Of a stretch of DNA of 64,000 nt, positions 1 through 9,584 are shown piece by piece. Every line of letters starts with the position of its first letter. The first letter of the stretch is position 1. The DNA comes from Halorubrum rubrum. Lineage in GTDB: Archaea > Halobacteriota > Halobacteria > Halobacteriales > Haloferacaceae. The notes below the pieces were generated by a model. That model saw only the letters and a program-made list of their open reading frames with translations. It was not told the origin of the DNA and ran no database searches. The stretch is taken from NCBI RefSeq assembly GCF_024494685.1, contig NZ_JANHDM010000016.1, forward strand, positions 1-64,000. The letters are read 5' to 3'. A program made the position numbers and the translations under genes.

Positions 1-181
1 TCAGCGTCGAGTCCTTCCCGCCCGTCCACATCACCGCGGGGTTGTCGTACTGCTCGAGACCCCGCCGCGTGACCTCGACCGCCTTCTCGATCTTGTGCTG
101 GAGCGACGGGTAATCGCCCGGACCCTCACCCTCGCCGTCGGTGTAATCGACCGTTACCGAGTTCGGAAGATCTGCTGGCAT
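1..181 (-). CDS. PAPS reductase / PP-loop protein (N-terminal part only)
   Basis: Only the first 60 codons are inside the window; the gene runs off the left edge. The ATG is at 179-181. Residues 50-60 read VMWTGGKDSTL, the PP-loop (SGGKDS-like) that binds the pyrophosphate of ATP or PAPS in the phosphoadenosine-phosphosulfate reductase / sulfate adenylyltransferase subunit family. Haloarchaea have a conserved homologue with this short acidic N-terminus. Which substrate it uses cannot be decided from 60 residues. The gene reads away from purD and does not belong to its operon. Confidence 0.75.
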   Translation of the reverse strand, partial: MPADLPNSVTVDYTDGEGEGPGDYPSLQHKIEKAVEVTRRGLEQYDNPAVMWTGGKDSTL

Positions 182-496
182 GCGTATCGGCGATTCGCGA
201 CGACGAACAAAGTTAGGTCCACACTACCCGTTCCGAGCGTCCGACTTCCGCTCGAGACGGATCGTCGGCAGGGCGATGTGAGGTCGAGTCGCCGGCGGGG
301 ATCTACCCGGTCCGTCGCCGACGCCGGGCACGAGAGGTTAAACCCGATCCCGGTACCAGGGAATCTACGACACGTCGACGACTCACGGCAGGCCTGTGCG
401 GGTGCGCGGTCGACCGCCGTGAGGAGAGGAGACCGCCTGCCCGCCACTACCGTCCCATCGCCCGCCACGGCAACGGCCCGTCGTCGCCATCCCGAA
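182..496. other. Intergenic region, no gene seen
   Basis: These 315 bases separate the leftward PP-loop gene from the leftward purD stop. Open frames through it are shadows without recognisable protein features. It must hold the promoter of the PP-loop gene and the purD terminator, but I see no convincing hairpin plus T-run. Confidence 0.5.
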
Positions 497-1780
497 CTAC
501 TCCCGGAGTTCGGCCATGTGTTCGGTCCGCTTCTCGAGCAGTTCCGGCGTCCCGATGTCGTGGCGGATCCGGACGCGGTCACCTGCCGCCGACAGCGCCG
601 CGTCCGCCTCCGCCTCCGCGGCCGCGATGGAGTTGCCGCGGCCGACGACCGCGAACGACCGCGACGTGGTCGTGTAGAGGCCGTCCTCGCGCTCGTCGAC
701 GCTGGCGTAGTAGAGCAGCGCGTCGCCGACGCTCTCCTCGTCGACCGTGATCCGCGCGCCGCCGTCCGGGTCCGTGGGGTACCCGTCCGGCACCGCGTAC
801 TTACACACCGTCGCCTCGCCCGAGAACTCGAGTGCCGGCAGCGAGTCGCCGTCTCGGGCGGCGGTCAGCACGTCGATGAAGGGCGTCTCGAGGACCGGAA
901 GCGTGTTCATCGCCTCCGGATCGCCGAAGCGCGCGTTGAACTCGACCACCTTCGATCCCGCCGCGGTCAGCATGAACTGGCCGTAGAGGACGCCCTTGTA
1001 GTCGGGGAGCGCGTCGACGACGGCGTCGAGCACGTCGAGCGCCGCCTCGTAGTCGCCCGGTTCCATGAACGGGAGCGCGGAGCCGGTGTCCGAGTACGAT
1101 CCCATACCGCCCGTGTTGGGACCCTCGTCCCCCTCGTAGGCGCGCTTGTGGTCCTGTACCGCCGGCGTCGCGCGGAACTCGCCGTTGGCGACGAACGCCT
1201 GAACCGTGAACTCCTCGCCGACCAGCCGCTCCTCGAGGACCACCCGGTCGTATCCGGACTCGCGGAGGTACGCCTTCGCCTCCTCGGCGGTGACCTGGTC
1301 GCCGATCACCTTCACGCCCTTTCCCCCGGTGAGGCCGGCGGGCTTCACCGCGAGGTCGCCCTCGTACTCGTCGATGTACGCGCATGCGGCGTCCATGTCG
1401 CCGAACACCTCGAAGTCCGGGCAGCCGGGCACGTTCGCCTCGCGCATGAACCGGCGCTGGTACGCCTTGTCGGTCTCCAGCCGCGCTTCCGCCTCCCGCG
1501 GGCCGAACGCGTACACGCCGGCGTCGTCGAGCGCGTCCGCGACGCCGGCCTCGAGCGCCGACTCCGGACCGATGACCGCGAGGTCCGCGTCCACCTCCCT
1601 CGCGAACGCGACGATCCCGTCGGCGTCGGTCTCCTCGACCGTCTCGAACCCGTCGGCGAGCCGGCGGATGCCGGGGTTTCGGTTGCTCGCGCAGGCGTAC
1701 AGCGAACAGTCGTCGGCGAGCGCTCGGGCGATCGCGTGTTCGCGCCCGCCGCCGCCGACTAAGAGCACGGTCTCCGTCAT
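497..1780 (-). CDS. purD: Phosphoribosylamine--glycine ligase
   Basis: PurD (GAR synthetase) joins glycine to 5-phosphoribosylamine with ATP, the second step of purine synthesis. The 427-residue length is normal. The N-terminus [16 protein letters not shown] is the family's nucleotide-fold opening. An ATP-grasp core follows, with [15 protein letters not shown] around residues 135-150, TGGMGSYS near 215, and [10 protein letters not shown] near 280. The open frame extends upstream to 2083, but the ATG at 1778-1780 is where homology starts and the upstream part lacks family features. A 32-bp block with a perfect 7+7 dyad at 1835-1866, shared with purS, probably controls it. Confidence 0.97.
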   Translation of the reverse strand: MTETVLLVGGGGREHAIARALADDCSLYACASNRNPGIRRLADGFETVEETDADGIVAFAREVDADLAVIGPESALEAGVADALDDAGVYAFGPREAEARLETDKAYQRRFMREANVPGCPDFEVFGDMDAACAYIDEYEGDLAVKPAGLTGGKGVKVIGDQVTAEEAKAYLRESGYDRVVLEERLVGEEFTVQAFVANGEFRATPAVQDHKRAYEGDEGPNTGGMGSYSDTGSALPFMEPGDYEAALDVLDAVVDALPDYKGVLYGQFMLTAAGSKVVEFNARFGDPEAMNTLPVLETPFIDVLTAARDGDSLPALEFSGEATVCKYAVPDGYPTDPDGGARITVDEESVGDALLYYASVDEREDGLYTTTSRSFAVVGRGNSIAAAEAEADAALSAAGDRVRIRHDIGTPELLEKRTEHMAELRE

Positions 1781-1834
1781 GCGCGACGGATATCCGCATC
1801 GTAGTGTAAGTCTTGCCCTCTCGGTCGCCCTATC

Positions 1835-1866
1835 GATCCACGTCTGTGGATCTATTTGGTTCGATC
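1835..1866. promoter_or_regulatory. Candidate purine-regulon operator upstream of purD
   Basis: GATCCAC, four bases, GTGGATC forms a perfect dyad at 1835-1852. It is followed by TATTT and TCGATC. The same 32-bp block (26 of 32 identical) occurs at 35017-35048 upstream of purS. The nearer edge is 55 bases from the purD start. Conservation between two purine promoters 33 kb apart suggests a binding site for a purine regulator, which is inference. Confidence 0.6.
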
Positions 1867-1934
1867 CCGGAGTCACGACGCCGGACCGCGCTCCGTGTAG
1901 CGGGGTTTTTCCGACGCGCGGGCCAATCCGGCCC

Positions 1935-4157
1935 ATGTCACAGCCGACCGAACGGAACCGGCTCGACGAGGAGCCGAGCCCGTACCTCCAGCAGCACGCC
2001 GACAACCCGGTGAACTGGCAGCCGTGGGGCGAGGAGGCGTTCGAGCGCGCTCGCGAGCACGACGTGCCCGTGTTCGTCTCCATCGGCTACTCCGCCTGTC
2101 ACTGGTGTCACGTCATGGAGGAGGAGAGCTTCGCCGACGAGGAGACGGCGGCGCTGCTCAACGAGTCGTTCGTCCCGATCAAGGTGGACCGCGAGGAACG
2201 TCCCGACGTCGACAGCACCTTCATGACGGTCTCACAGCTCGTCACGGGCGGCGGCGGGTGGCCGCTGTCGGCGTGGTGTACCCCCGACGGCAAGCCCTTC
2301 TACGTCGGGACGTACTTCCCGCCGGAGCCGCGGGGAAACCATCCCTCGTTCCCGGAGCTGTGTCGTCGGATCGCCGATTCCTGGAGCGATCCGGAACAGC
2401 GCGAGGAGATGACACGGCGCGCCGAGCAGTGGGCCTCGAGCGCACGCGACGAACTCGAGTCCGTTCCCGGATCCTCGGGCGCGAGCGACCCGCCTGGTTC
2501 GGGCCTTCTCGACGAGGCGGCCGCGACGGCGATGCGGAGCGTCGACGAGGACCACGGCGGCTTCGGCTCGAGCGGCCCGAAGTTCCCGATGCCGGGACGC
2601 GTGGACCTCCTGATGCGGGCCGCCGCGCGGAGCGGCCGTGAGGAACTCCTGCGGGCGGCCACGCGAACGCTCGACGGGATGGCTGCGGGCGGGATGTACG
2701 ACCAGATCGGCGGGGGGTTCCACCGCTACGCGGTCGACCGCGAGTGGACGATCCCCCACTTCGAGAAGATGCTGTACGACAACGCTGAGCTCCCGATGGT
2801 CTACCTCGACGGGTACCGGCTGGTCGGTGACGCCGGCTACGCCCGCGTCGCAGCCGAGTCGTTGGCGTTCCTCGAGCGCGAACTCCGCCACCCCGACGGG
2901 GGATTCTTCAGCACGCTCGACGCCCGCAGCCGTCAGCCCGCGGGCCGCGCCGGCGACGATCCGGACGAGCGGGTCGAGGGGGCGTTCTACGCGTGGACTC
3001 CCGAGGAGGTCGACGCCGTCCTCGAGGAGCCCGCGGCGTCGATCGCGCGGGCCCGGTACGGGATCGAGTCCGGCGGGAACTTCGAGCGCGGGACGACGGT
3101 CCCGACGCTGTCGGCCTCGGTCGCGGAGGTGGCCGCGGAGTACGAGCGATCCGAGGCGGAGATCCGGGAGATCCTCCTCGAGGCCCGGACCGCTCTCTTC
3201 GAGGCCCGCGAGGAGCGCCCCCGCCCCGCCCGCGACGAGAAGGTGCTGGCGTCGTGGAACGGTCGGGCGATCTCGGCGTTCGCGGCCGCGGGATCCGTGC
3301 TGGGCGAGTCGTACGCCGACCTGGCCGCGGCGGCGCTCGCGTTCTGTCGGGACCGGCTGTACGACGCCGAGGAGCGCCGGCTCGACCGCCGGTGGCTCGA
3401 CGGCGACGTCGCCGGGCCGGGCTACCTCGACGACTACGCTTTCCTCGCACGGGGCGCGTTCGACGTGTACTCGGCGACGGGCGACGTCGACGCGCTCGCA
3501 TTCGCGCTGGAGCTTGCGGAGGCGCTCGTCGACGACTTCTACGATCCGGGCGCGGGGACCATCTACTTCACTCGCGATCCCGCCGTCGGCGAGACGGGTG
3601 AGTCGGACGGAACGGACGGACCCGGCGCGACGAGCGGAGCGGACTCGGGCGGCGACGGGACGCTCTTCGCTCGACCACAGGAGTTCGCGGACCGCTCGAC
3701 GCCCTCGAGTCTGGGTATCGCCGCGGAGACGCTCGCGGTCCTCGACGGGTTCCGGACCGACGACCGGCTCCGCGAGATCGCCGAGACGGTCGTGGGGACC
3801 CACGCCGACCGGATCCGCGCGAGCCCGCTCGAACACGTCTCGCTGGCCCGCGCGGCCGAGCGCGTCGAGACCGGGGGGATCGAGGTGACGGTCGCGGCCG
3901 AGGAGGTTCCGGCGGCGTGGCGCGAGGCGCTCGCGGAGCGGTACCTCCCCGGAGCGGTCGTCGCGCGCCGTCCGCCGACCGACTCGGGACTCGACGAGTG
4001 GCTCGATCGGCTCGGCCTCGACGACGCGCCGCCGATCTGGAAGGGCCGCGACGCCGACGGCGACGAGCCGACCGTCTACGTCTGTGAGGGGTTCGCCTGC
4101 TCGCCGCCCGAGACCGACCTCGACGCGGCGCTTTCGTGGCTCGCGAACCGCGAGTGA
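1935..4157 (+). CDS. YyaL/SSP411-type thioredoxin-domain protein (DUF255)
   Basis: 740 residues. The N-terminal half is a thioredoxin-like DUF255 domain with the family signature [12 protein letters not shown] near residue 25 and the CHWC motif at Cys55-Cys58, followed by HVMEEESF. The rest resembles the six-hairpin glycosidase toroid seen in this family (bacterial YyaL, animal SPATA20), for example [16 protein letters not shown] near 270. The biochemical role is not established. The start at 1935 has a GTTTTTCC TATA-like element about 28 bases upstream, consistent with a leaderless transcript divergent from purD. A low-complexity Gly/Asp/Ser insert lies near residues 555-575. Confidence 0.9.
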   Translation: MSQPTERNRLDEEPSPYLQQHADNPVNWQPWGEEAFERAREHDVPVFVSIGYSACHWCHVMEEESFADEETAALLNESFVPIKVDREERPDVDSTFMTVSQLVTGGGGWPLSAWCTPDGKPFYVGTYFPPEPRGNHPSFPELCRRIADSWSDPEQREEMTRRAEQWASSARDELESVPGSSGASDPPGSGLLDEAAATAMRSVDEDHGGFGSSGPKFPMPGRVDLLMRAAARSGREELLRAATRTLDGMAAGGMYDQIGGGFHRYAVDREWTIPHFEKMLYDNAELPMVYLDGYRLVGDAGYARVAAESLAFLERELRHPDGGFFSTLDARSRQPAGRAGDDPDERVEGAFYAWTPEEVDAVLEEPAASIARARYGIESGGNFERGTTVPTLSASVAEVAAEYERSEAEIREILLEARTALFEAREERPRPARDEKVLASWNGRAISAFAAAGSVLGESYADLAAAALAFCRDRLYDAEERRLDRRWLDGDVAGPGYLDDYAFLARGAFDVYSATGDVDALAFALELAEALVDDFYDPGAGTIYFTRDPAVGETGESDGTDGPGATSGADSGGDGTLFARPQEFADRSTPSSLGIAAETLAVLDGFRTDDRLREIAETVVGTHADRIRASPLEHVSLARAAERVETGGIEVTVAAEEVPAAWREALAERYLPGAVVARRPPTDSGLDEWLDRLGLDDAPPIWKGRDADGDEPTVYVCEGFACSPPETDLDAALSWLANRE

Positions 4158-4239
4158 CGACCGCCGACGGGTCGGCGCGCCGGGACCCACGCCGTCCGCC
4201 GATCGAACGTCCTTAGCGGGTCGAGCGACAGGTAGAGGC

Positions 4240-5595
4240 ATGAAGCGGTACGACCTCCTCTATCGACTGTACGACGAGTTCGACGCGGGGACGCTCCGGG
4301 AACACCAGTCGTTCGTCGACCTGTTCCCGCCGGTTGACTCCCGCGTCGCGCTCGACCACTGGGAGGACGCGAACGAGGAGCTGACGCGGCGGAAGGCGGC
4401 GATCGCCGACGCGATGCCGCACGGCGAGACGTTCGCCGCGGTGGCGGCGTACGCCGACCGCGAGACCGCGTTCACCGCGCTCGACCTGTTGAACCGCTAC
4501 GGCCGCGCTGTGGACGCGCTCGTGCTCGACGTCGACGAGACGCTGCGGTCGACCGGCGGTACGGACAACGAGATACCGCGGGATACCCTTCACATGCTGG
4601 GAAAGATCCACGAGTCGGGCGTCCCGATCGTCGTCTGTACCGGGCAGACCCTCGAGAACGTCAAGGGGTTCACGATCCAGGGGCTCGGCAACGAGCTCGT
4701 CCACTCCGGAACGCTGTCCGTAGTCTACGAGACCGGAAACGGCGTGTTCACCCCCGGCCACGGCTCGCGCACGAAGCGGTTGCTCTACGAGGGCCTCGGC
4801 GAGGACGTCCGGACGGTGTTCGACGAGGTGCGGACGCGCGTGCTGCCGACGGCCCCGCGGAACGTTCGACGCGGCTGTCACCTTCAGGGCAACGAGTTCA
4901 ACGTCACCGTGAAGCCCAACTTCGAGACCGGGAGCGACGCCGCCGAGAGAGTGATCGACGACGGGCTGATCCACCTGATCGACCTCCTCGGCGAGGCCGT
5001 CGTCGAGACGGTCGGGGGCCGTGCCATCGAGGAAGGCGGCGGGTTCTGCGGGGACGGACCGACGTGGGCACGCGCCCACTACGCGGCCGCCGACCCGGAG
5101 ATCCGCGGGGTGTTGGCGGCGAACGACGCCGAACCGAGCGTCGAGGTGGAGGCGGTTCCGGACGCGGTCCGGACGCTGTTCGACGGGGTCGACGTCGGGT
5201 ACTACCGCGCCGACGCGGCCGAGATCGGATCGCTGGAGCTGGACAAGGTCGCCGGGGTGGAGGCGGCGCTCGACGTACTCGGCGTCGAGGACCCGTTCGT
5301 GCTCGTGATGGGCGACAGCAAGTCGGACCTGCGGGTGATGGAGTGGGCGGCGGAGCACGACGCCGGGATCGCCGCCGCGCCCGAGCACGCGTCCGCGGAC
5401 GTCCTCGACCACGTCCGCGCCGGCGACGACCTCGTCTTCGGACGCGGGCAGTCGACGGAGGTCCTCCGGACCGTCCACGCGCTGAACCGTCTCGCGACCC
5501 TCGGCGACCGACCGGACGGGGGAGCCCGGCACGATCGGCGCCGAGCCGAGCGGCGGGGGGAGTCGGCGACGCTCGATCGACGACGGCCCAATTAA
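4240..5595 (+). CDS. HAD-superfamily hydrolase
   Basis: 451 residues. Motif I is VLDVDET with Asp97 and Asp99, and motif IV is VMGDSKSD near residue 357, the nucleophile and metal-binding ends of a HAD phosphatase. A ~90-residue N-terminal region precedes motif I, which is unusual. CTGQTLENVKGF near 133 fits motif II (Thr after a hydrophobic strand). The substrate is unknown; sugar- or polyol-phosphate phosphatases are the usual guess for such haloarchaeal proteins. The gene lies 82 bases downstream of the YyaL gene in the same direction and may be read with it, though CTTAGC 27 bases upstream could be its own TATA element. Confidence 0.85.
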   Translation: MKRYDLLYRLYDEFDAGTLREHQSFVDLFPPVDSRVALDHWEDANEELTRRKAAIADAMPHGETFAAVAAYADRETAFTALDLLNRYGRAVDALVLDVDETLRSTGGTDNEIPRDTLHMLGKIHESGVPIVVCTGQTLENVKGFTIQGLGNELVHSGTLSVVYETGNGVFTPGHGSRTKRLLYEGLGEDVRTVFDEVRTRVLPTAPRNVRRGCHLQGNEFNVTVKPNFETGSDAAERVIDDGLIHLIDLLGEAVVETVGGRAIEEGGGFCGDGPTWARAHYAAADPEIRGVLAANDAEPSVEVEAVPDAVRTLFDGVDVGYYRADAAEIGSLELDKVAGVEAALDVLGVEDPFVLVMGDSKSDLRVMEWAAEHDAGIAAAPEHASADVLDHVRAGDDLVFGRGQSTEVLRTVHALNRLATLGDRPDGGARHDRRRAERRGESATLDRRRPN

Positions 5596-5598
5596 ATA
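5591..5598 (+). promoter_or_regulatory. TATA box for the GGR gene at 5621
   Basis: ATTAAATA is centred about 27 bases before the ATG at 5621, the spacing expected of a haloarchaeal leaderless promoter. Confidence 0.6.
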
Positions 5599-5620
5599 CG
5601 CGGGCGGCGTTCTCGCGCAT

Positions 5621-6703
5621 ATGTACGACTTCGTCGTCGTCGGCGCTGGCCCGCCCGGATCGCGGTTCGCGCGCCGGGCGGCCGAGGAGGGATACGACGT
5701 GGTCGCCTTCGAGAAGGGCGAGGTCGGCGAGCCGCTGGCCTGCTCCGGACACGTCTCGACCGATATCTGGGGGTACGTGCCCGACGAGGCGCGGGACGGG
5801 CTGTTCCAGAATCGGATCTTCGGCGCGCGCTTCCACGTCGGCGGGCCGGGGTCGACGCCGTACCGATTCTACAAGCGCGAGGAGATCTCGAACGTCATCG
5901 ATCGCGTCGGGCTCGACCGGACGCTCGCCGAGTGCGCTCGCGACGCCGGCGCGGACGTTCGAGAGGGCCACACGGTCACCGGGATCGACGAGCGCGCGGA
6001 CCGCGTCGTCGTTGAGGTCAGCGTCGCCGGCGGCGGCACCGAGACGGTCGAGGCGCGGATGGTCGCGGGCTGTGACGGGCCGACCTCGCGCGTGCGCCGC
6101 GAGGTCGGGATCGACGAGCCCGAGGAGCTCCTCCACGGCGTGCTCGCGTTCGACCCCGAACCTGACGACCGTGACTACGTCGACGTCCACCTCACCGCGC
6201 CGCGCTTCTTCGCGTGGCGGATCCCGCGCGGCGACGCCGGCGTCGAGTACGGGCTCGCCGCCCCGCCCGGCGAGGACGTGTCGGCGCGGTTCGAGCGGCT
6301 GACCGACGCCTACGGGGCCGACACCGAGCGCTTCTGTTCGGGGGCGATCCCGATCGGCCCGCCGACGTCGGTGACCACCGATCGAGTCTTCCTGATCGGC
6401 GACGCCGCCGCCCAGACGAAGCCGTTCACGGGCGGCGGCATCCTCTACGGAATGACCGCCGCGGACGTCGCCGCGGCGACCGTCGATCCCGCGGATCCGG
6501 GAACGCTCGCCGACTACGAGTCGGGCTGGCGCGACGAACTCGCGACCGAGATCCGGCTCGGAAAGCTCGTTCGGGCGTGTTACTCGCTACCGGAACCGGT
6601 CCAGCACCTCGGACTGCGGGCGCTCTCCGGCGAGATCGGCGTCCACATGGATCGACCGTCGTCGTTCTTCTCCCGTGAACACCTCCGGCGGCTGTTCTTC
6701 TGA
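5621..6703 (+). CDS. Geranylgeranyl reductase family FAD oxidoreductase
   Basis: 360 residues. The N-terminus VVVGAGPPGSRFARRA is a Rossmann GxGxxG FAD-binding motif, and LACSGHVS near residue 45 matches the GGR/digeranylgeranyl-glycerophospholipid reductase group. LIGDAAAQTKPFTGGGI near 260 is the second FAD motif. Members saturate the isoprenoid chains of archaeal membrane lipids or carotenoid and quinone precursors. The protein is a little shorter than characterised archaeal GGRs (about 400). A second paralogue lies at 20577-21947, and which one acts on the core phospholipid cannot be told from sequence alone. Confidence 0.85.
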   Translation: MYDFVVVGAGPPGSRFARRAAEEGYDVVAFEKGEVGEPLACSGHVSTDIWGYVPDEARDGLFQNRIFGARFHVGGPGSTPYRFYKREEISNVIDRVGLDRTLAECARDAGADVREGHTVTGIDERADRVVVEVSVAGGGTETVEARMVAGCDGPTSRVRREVGIDEPEELLHGVLAFDPEPDDRDYVDVHLTAPRFFAWRIPRGDAGVEYGLAAPPGEDVSARFERLTDAYGADTERFCSGAIPIGPPTSVTTDRVFLIGDAAAQTKPFTGGGILYGMTAADVAAATVDPADPGTLADYESGWRDELATEIRLGKLVRACYSLPEPVQHLGLRALSGEIGVHMDRPSSFFSREHLRRLFF

Positions 6704-6731
6704 TCCGTCGGCGGTTCGGGAGGGAAGCGAG

Positions 6732-7187
6732 CTACTCGGCGAGGACGGACGCGAACGAGACGTTCTCGCGGACGCTCGTTATCTCCACGGTGACCTCGTC
6801 GCCGAGTTCGGCGTCGGGGACGATGACGACGTAGCCGCGCTCGATCTTCGCGATCCCGTCGCCCTTGTCGCCGAGGGTCTCGATGGTCACGTCGCGGACC
6901 TCGCCCTCCTCGACCGGTGGCCCGGAGATGGCGCGGCTCGAACCGGACCCGGCGTCTCCGCCGCTCGATCGAGCGGTCCCGTTCGACCCCGTCGAGGTCC
7001 GGGGTCGATCCCCGTCGGCCGCGTCACGCCCGTCCGGGTCGATAACCGCGACTCGGTACGTCTCCCCGGCGACCACGGTTCCGTGTTCGATCTCGCGTTT
7101 CGGCACCGACACCACGTAGCCCCCCTTTCCGTCGGGTTCAAGTTCCGCGGTGAACAGGCAGGTGAGCGACTCGGTTACGTCGACCAT
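6732..7187 (-). CDS. TRAM-domain protein
   Basis: 151 residues. The C-terminal ~60 residues are a TRAM beta-barrel (IETLGDKGDGIAKIERGYVV, then DELGDEVTVEI-like strands), a nucleic-acid-binding domain found in archaeal RNA-chaperone-like proteins. The first ~50 residues form another small beta domain (SVPKREIEHGTVVAGETYRV). The two are joined by a ~40-residue Gly/Ser/Asp linker. A start at 7187 is chosen because the longer open frame upstream is Arg-rich shadow sequence. It converges on the GGR gene and is divergent from gluconate dehydratase. Confidence 0.85.
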   Translation of the reverse strand: MVDVTESLTCLFTAELEPDGKGGYVVSVPKREIEHGTVVAGETYRVAVIDPDGRDAADGDRPRTSTGSNGTARSSGGDAGSGSSRAISGPPVEEGEVRDVTIETLGDKGDGIAKIERGYVVIVPDAELGDEVTVEITSVRENVSFASVLAE

Positions 7188-7366
7188 ACGACCCGTTCGC
7201 GGGGGAGTAAGGAAAACGCTCCCCCTTTCGACTCCCCCTCCCTTCCACGTCGATCTCGTCCCTGTCCCTCGTCTTCGCCCTTCCGTCTCGCGTTCGACCC
7301 GCGGCCGAGCGCTCGCGGCAGATCCGGAGCATAAACGCTTACTGTGATCCGAATTAACGTCTCGGC

Positions 7367-8605
7367 ATGGCCAGGAACTACGAGTCCCTTCACGACCCGA
7401 ACGCGGAGTACACGATGCGGGAGCTCTCCGCCGAGACGATGAACGCAACCCGCTCGCGGGGCGGCGGCCGGGACCTCGAGATCACGGACGTTCAGACGAC
7501 GATGGTCGACGGGAACTTCCCGTGGACGCTCGTGCGCGTCTACACCGACGCGGGCGTGGTCGGAACCGGCGAGGCGTACTGGGGCGCGGGCGTTCCCGAA
7601 CTGATCGAGCGGATGAAACCGTTCGTCGTCGGCGAGAACCCGCTCGACATCGACCGCCTCTACGAGCACCTGATACAGAAGATGTCCGGTGAGGGCTCCG
7701 TCGAGGGCGTCACCGTTACGGCCATCTCCGGGATCGAGGTGGCGCTTCACGACCTCGCGGGAAAGGTCCTCGAGGTGCCCGCCTACCAGCTGCTCGGCGG
7801 GAAGTACCGCGACCGGATGCGCGTCTACTGCGACTGTCACACCGAGGAGGAGGCCGACCCCGAGGCGTGCGCCGACGAGGCCGAACGCGTCGTCGACGAG
7901 CTCGGCTACGACGCGTTGAAGTTCGACCTCGACGTTCCGTCGGGGCTCGAGAAGGATCGCGCGAACCGACACCTCCGCCCCGGCGAGATCCGCCACAAGG
8001 CGGAGATCGTCGAGAAGGTCACGGAACGGGTGAAAGACGAGGCGGACGTCTCCTTCGACTGTCACTGGACGTTCTCCGGTGGTTCCGCGAAGCGACTCGC
8101 GGACGCGATCGAGGAGTACGACGTCTGGTGGCTCGAGGACCCCGTGCCGCCGGAGAACCTGGAGGTCCAGGAGGAGGTCACGAAGAACACGACGACGCCG
8201 ATCGCGGTCGGCGAGAACCGCTACCGCGTCACCGAGCTCCGCCGGCTCATCGAGAACCAGGCGGTCGACATCGTCGCGCCCGACCTGCCGAAGGTCGGCG
8301 GGATGCGCGAGACGCGGAAGATCGCGGACGTGGCGAACCAGTACTACGTGCCGGTCGCGATGCACAACGTCGCCTCGCCGGTCGCGACGATGGCGGCCGC
8401 CCACGTCGGCGCGTCGATCCCGAACTCGCTCGCAGTCGAGTACCACTCCTACGAACTCGGCTGGTGGGAGGACCTCGTCGAGGAGGACGTCATCGAGGAC
8501 GGCTACATCGAGGTGCCCGAGGAGCCCGGCCTCGGCGTCACTCTGGACATGGACGCCGTCGAGTCGCACATGGTCGAGGGCGAGGAGTTGTTCGATCCGG
8601 CGTAG
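7367..8605 (+). CDS. gnaD: D-gluconate dehydratase (enolase superfamily)
   Basis: 412 residues of the mandelate racemase / muconate lactonizing enzyme family. The enzyme would convert D-gluconate to 2-keto-3-deoxygluconate in the semi-phosphorylative Entner-Doudoroff pathway of haloarchaea. The sequence strongly resembles, from memory, the Haloferax volcanii gluconate dehydratase (LHDPNAEYTMRELSAETM start; WGAGVPELIERMKPFVVGEN). Metal and catalytic ligands are in KFDLDVPSG, FDCHWTFSGG and WWLEDPVPPENLE. Xylonate dehydratase is a close relative and the main alternative. CATAAACGCTTA about 30 bases before the ATG is a plausible TATA region. The stop codon lies inside the first of three hairpins. 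Confidence 0.85.
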   Translation: MARNYESLHDPNAEYTMRELSAETMNATRSRGGGRDLEITDVQTTMVDGNFPWTLVRVYTDAGVVGTGEAYWGAGVPELIERMKPFVVGENPLDIDRLYEHLIQKMSGEGSVEGVTVTAISGIEVALHDLAGKVLEVPAYQLLGGKYRDRMRVYCDCHTEEEADPEACADEAERVVDELGYDALKFDLDVPSGLEKDRANRHLRPGEIRHKAEIVEKVTERVKDEADVSFDCHWTFSGGSAKRLADAIEEYDVWWLEDPVPPENLEVQEEVTKNTTTPIAVGENRYRVTELRRLIENQAVDIVAPDLPKVGGMRETRKIADVANQYYVPVAMHNVASPVATMAAAHVGASIPNSLAVEYHSYELGWWEDLVEEDVIEDGYIEVPEEPGLGVTLDMDAVESHMVEGEELFDPA

Positions 8606-8659
8606 CCGGATCGTGCTCGGAAATCTTCGATTTCCGGTGTTCGCCGAAGCGTAGCTTCG
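8593..8659. terminator. Triple hairpin between convergent genes
   Basis: Three adjacent perfect inverted repeats with 3-base loops: CGATCCGGC/GCCGGATCG around GTA (8593-8613, covering the gnaD stop), CGGAAATC/GATTTCCG around TTC (8618-8636), and CGAAGC/GCTTCG around GTA (8645-8659). They sit in the 64-base gap between gnaD and the convergent PHP gene, so a bidirectional terminator or transcript-end stabiliser is likely. There is no T-run. Confidence 0.55.
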
Positions 8660-8669
8660 CTCAGGACGA

Positions 8670-9443
8670 TCACCGAACGTCGATCTCGACCGGTTCGAGG
8701 CCCCGCTCGTCGAGTTCCTCGCGGATCCCGGCCGCCCGCGGCTCGATCTCCGCGGGATCGTGGCTGTCCGTCCCGACCGTCACGCCCACCCCGCGCTCGA
8801 CGAGCGCGTCGAGGAACGCGGGCGCGGGATGGAACTCGCCGTAGTCGTCGAGCAGACGCCCCGCGTTGATCTCCGGGATCGTCCGCGATCGCTCGAACGC
8901 GGCCGCGACCCGCTCGTAGTGGTCGGCCGTCGCGAACCCGCGGAGGTGGGGGTTCCGCTCGATCAGGTCCGGATGCGCGGCGATCGCGAACAGCTCGGCG
9001 TCGATCAGCGCGACCAACTTCTCGAAGTAGCGGTCGACGAGGTCGCGACGCTCCGTCGCCGGCCGGTCCGCGAAGTACGACCTGGCGTGGACGTTGACGC
9101 CGTCGAGGTCGTGGACGCTCCCGACCGCGTAGTCGAACTCCGCCTCCGCGAGGAACGCCTCGATGGCGTCCTCGTGGTCGGGGTGGTAGTCCATCTCGAC
9201 GGCGTCGAAGACGGGGATCCCGGCGCGCTCGCGGGCGACGTCGATCGCCTCCCGGCGTCGCTCGTAGGTCGCGTCGAGGTTGAACCCGAGCAGCCGCTTC
9301 CGCCGTTCCGCGCTCTCGTCGGGGATCACCGAGCAGTGGTCGGCGATCCCGACCCCGTCCACCCCGGCCGCCTCCGCCGACGAGACCATCGCTTCGAGGA
9401 ACGACCCGTCCGAGTACGTCGAGTGGACGTGGTAGTCGTACAT
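8670..9443 (-). CDS. PHP-domain phosphatase (histidinol-phosphatase-like)
   Basis: 257 residues. DYHVHSTYSDGS at the N-terminus, GIADHC near residue 35, EMDYHPDH near 82, GSVHDL near 105, AHPDL near 155 and GTDSHDP near 230 are the metal-binding motifs of PHP (polymerase and histidinol phosphatase) enzymes. Length and layout fit HisK/HisJ-type histidinol-phosphate phosphatase, but other PHP phosphoesterases look similar and no his genes are next to it. The start ATG is at 9441-9443. Confidence 0.85.
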   Translation of the reverse strand: MYDYHVHSTYSDGSFLEAMVSSAEAAGVDGVGIADHCSVIPDESAERRKRLLGFNLDATYERRREAIDVARERAGIPVFDAVEMDYHPDHEDAIEAFLAEAEFDYAVGSVHDLDGVNVHARSYFADRPATERRDLVDRYFEKLVALIDAELFAIAAHPDLIERNPHLRGFATADHYERVAAAFERSRTIPEINAGRLLDDYGEFHPAPAFLDALVERGVGVTVGTDSHDPAEIEPRAAGIREELDERGLEPVEIDVR

Positions 9444-9551
9444 GCCGGAGGTGAGGCTGCCGGGAACACGTACCTTGCGGTGGCTGCGTCGTCGCGCGCG
9501 GACCGGAGGGGAGAAGCGTCGGACGAGAGCGGAACCGGCCTGCCCGGTCGA

Positions 9552-9559
9552 TTTTAAGT
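9552..9559 (+). promoter_or_regulatory. TATA box for formamidase gene
   Basis: TTTTAAGT ends about 26 bases before the ATG at 9585, consistent with a leaderless promoter. Confidence 0.6.
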
Positions 9560-9584
9560 CGGTCGCCGACCATTCCGATAGCGT

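Noticed and set aside
801-1799. Long Arg/Gly-rich open frames antisense to purD and throughout the GC-rich core
   Set aside because: They lack any domain, are strongly basic in a proteome that is acidic, and overlap fully supported genes; they are side effects of high GC with few stops.
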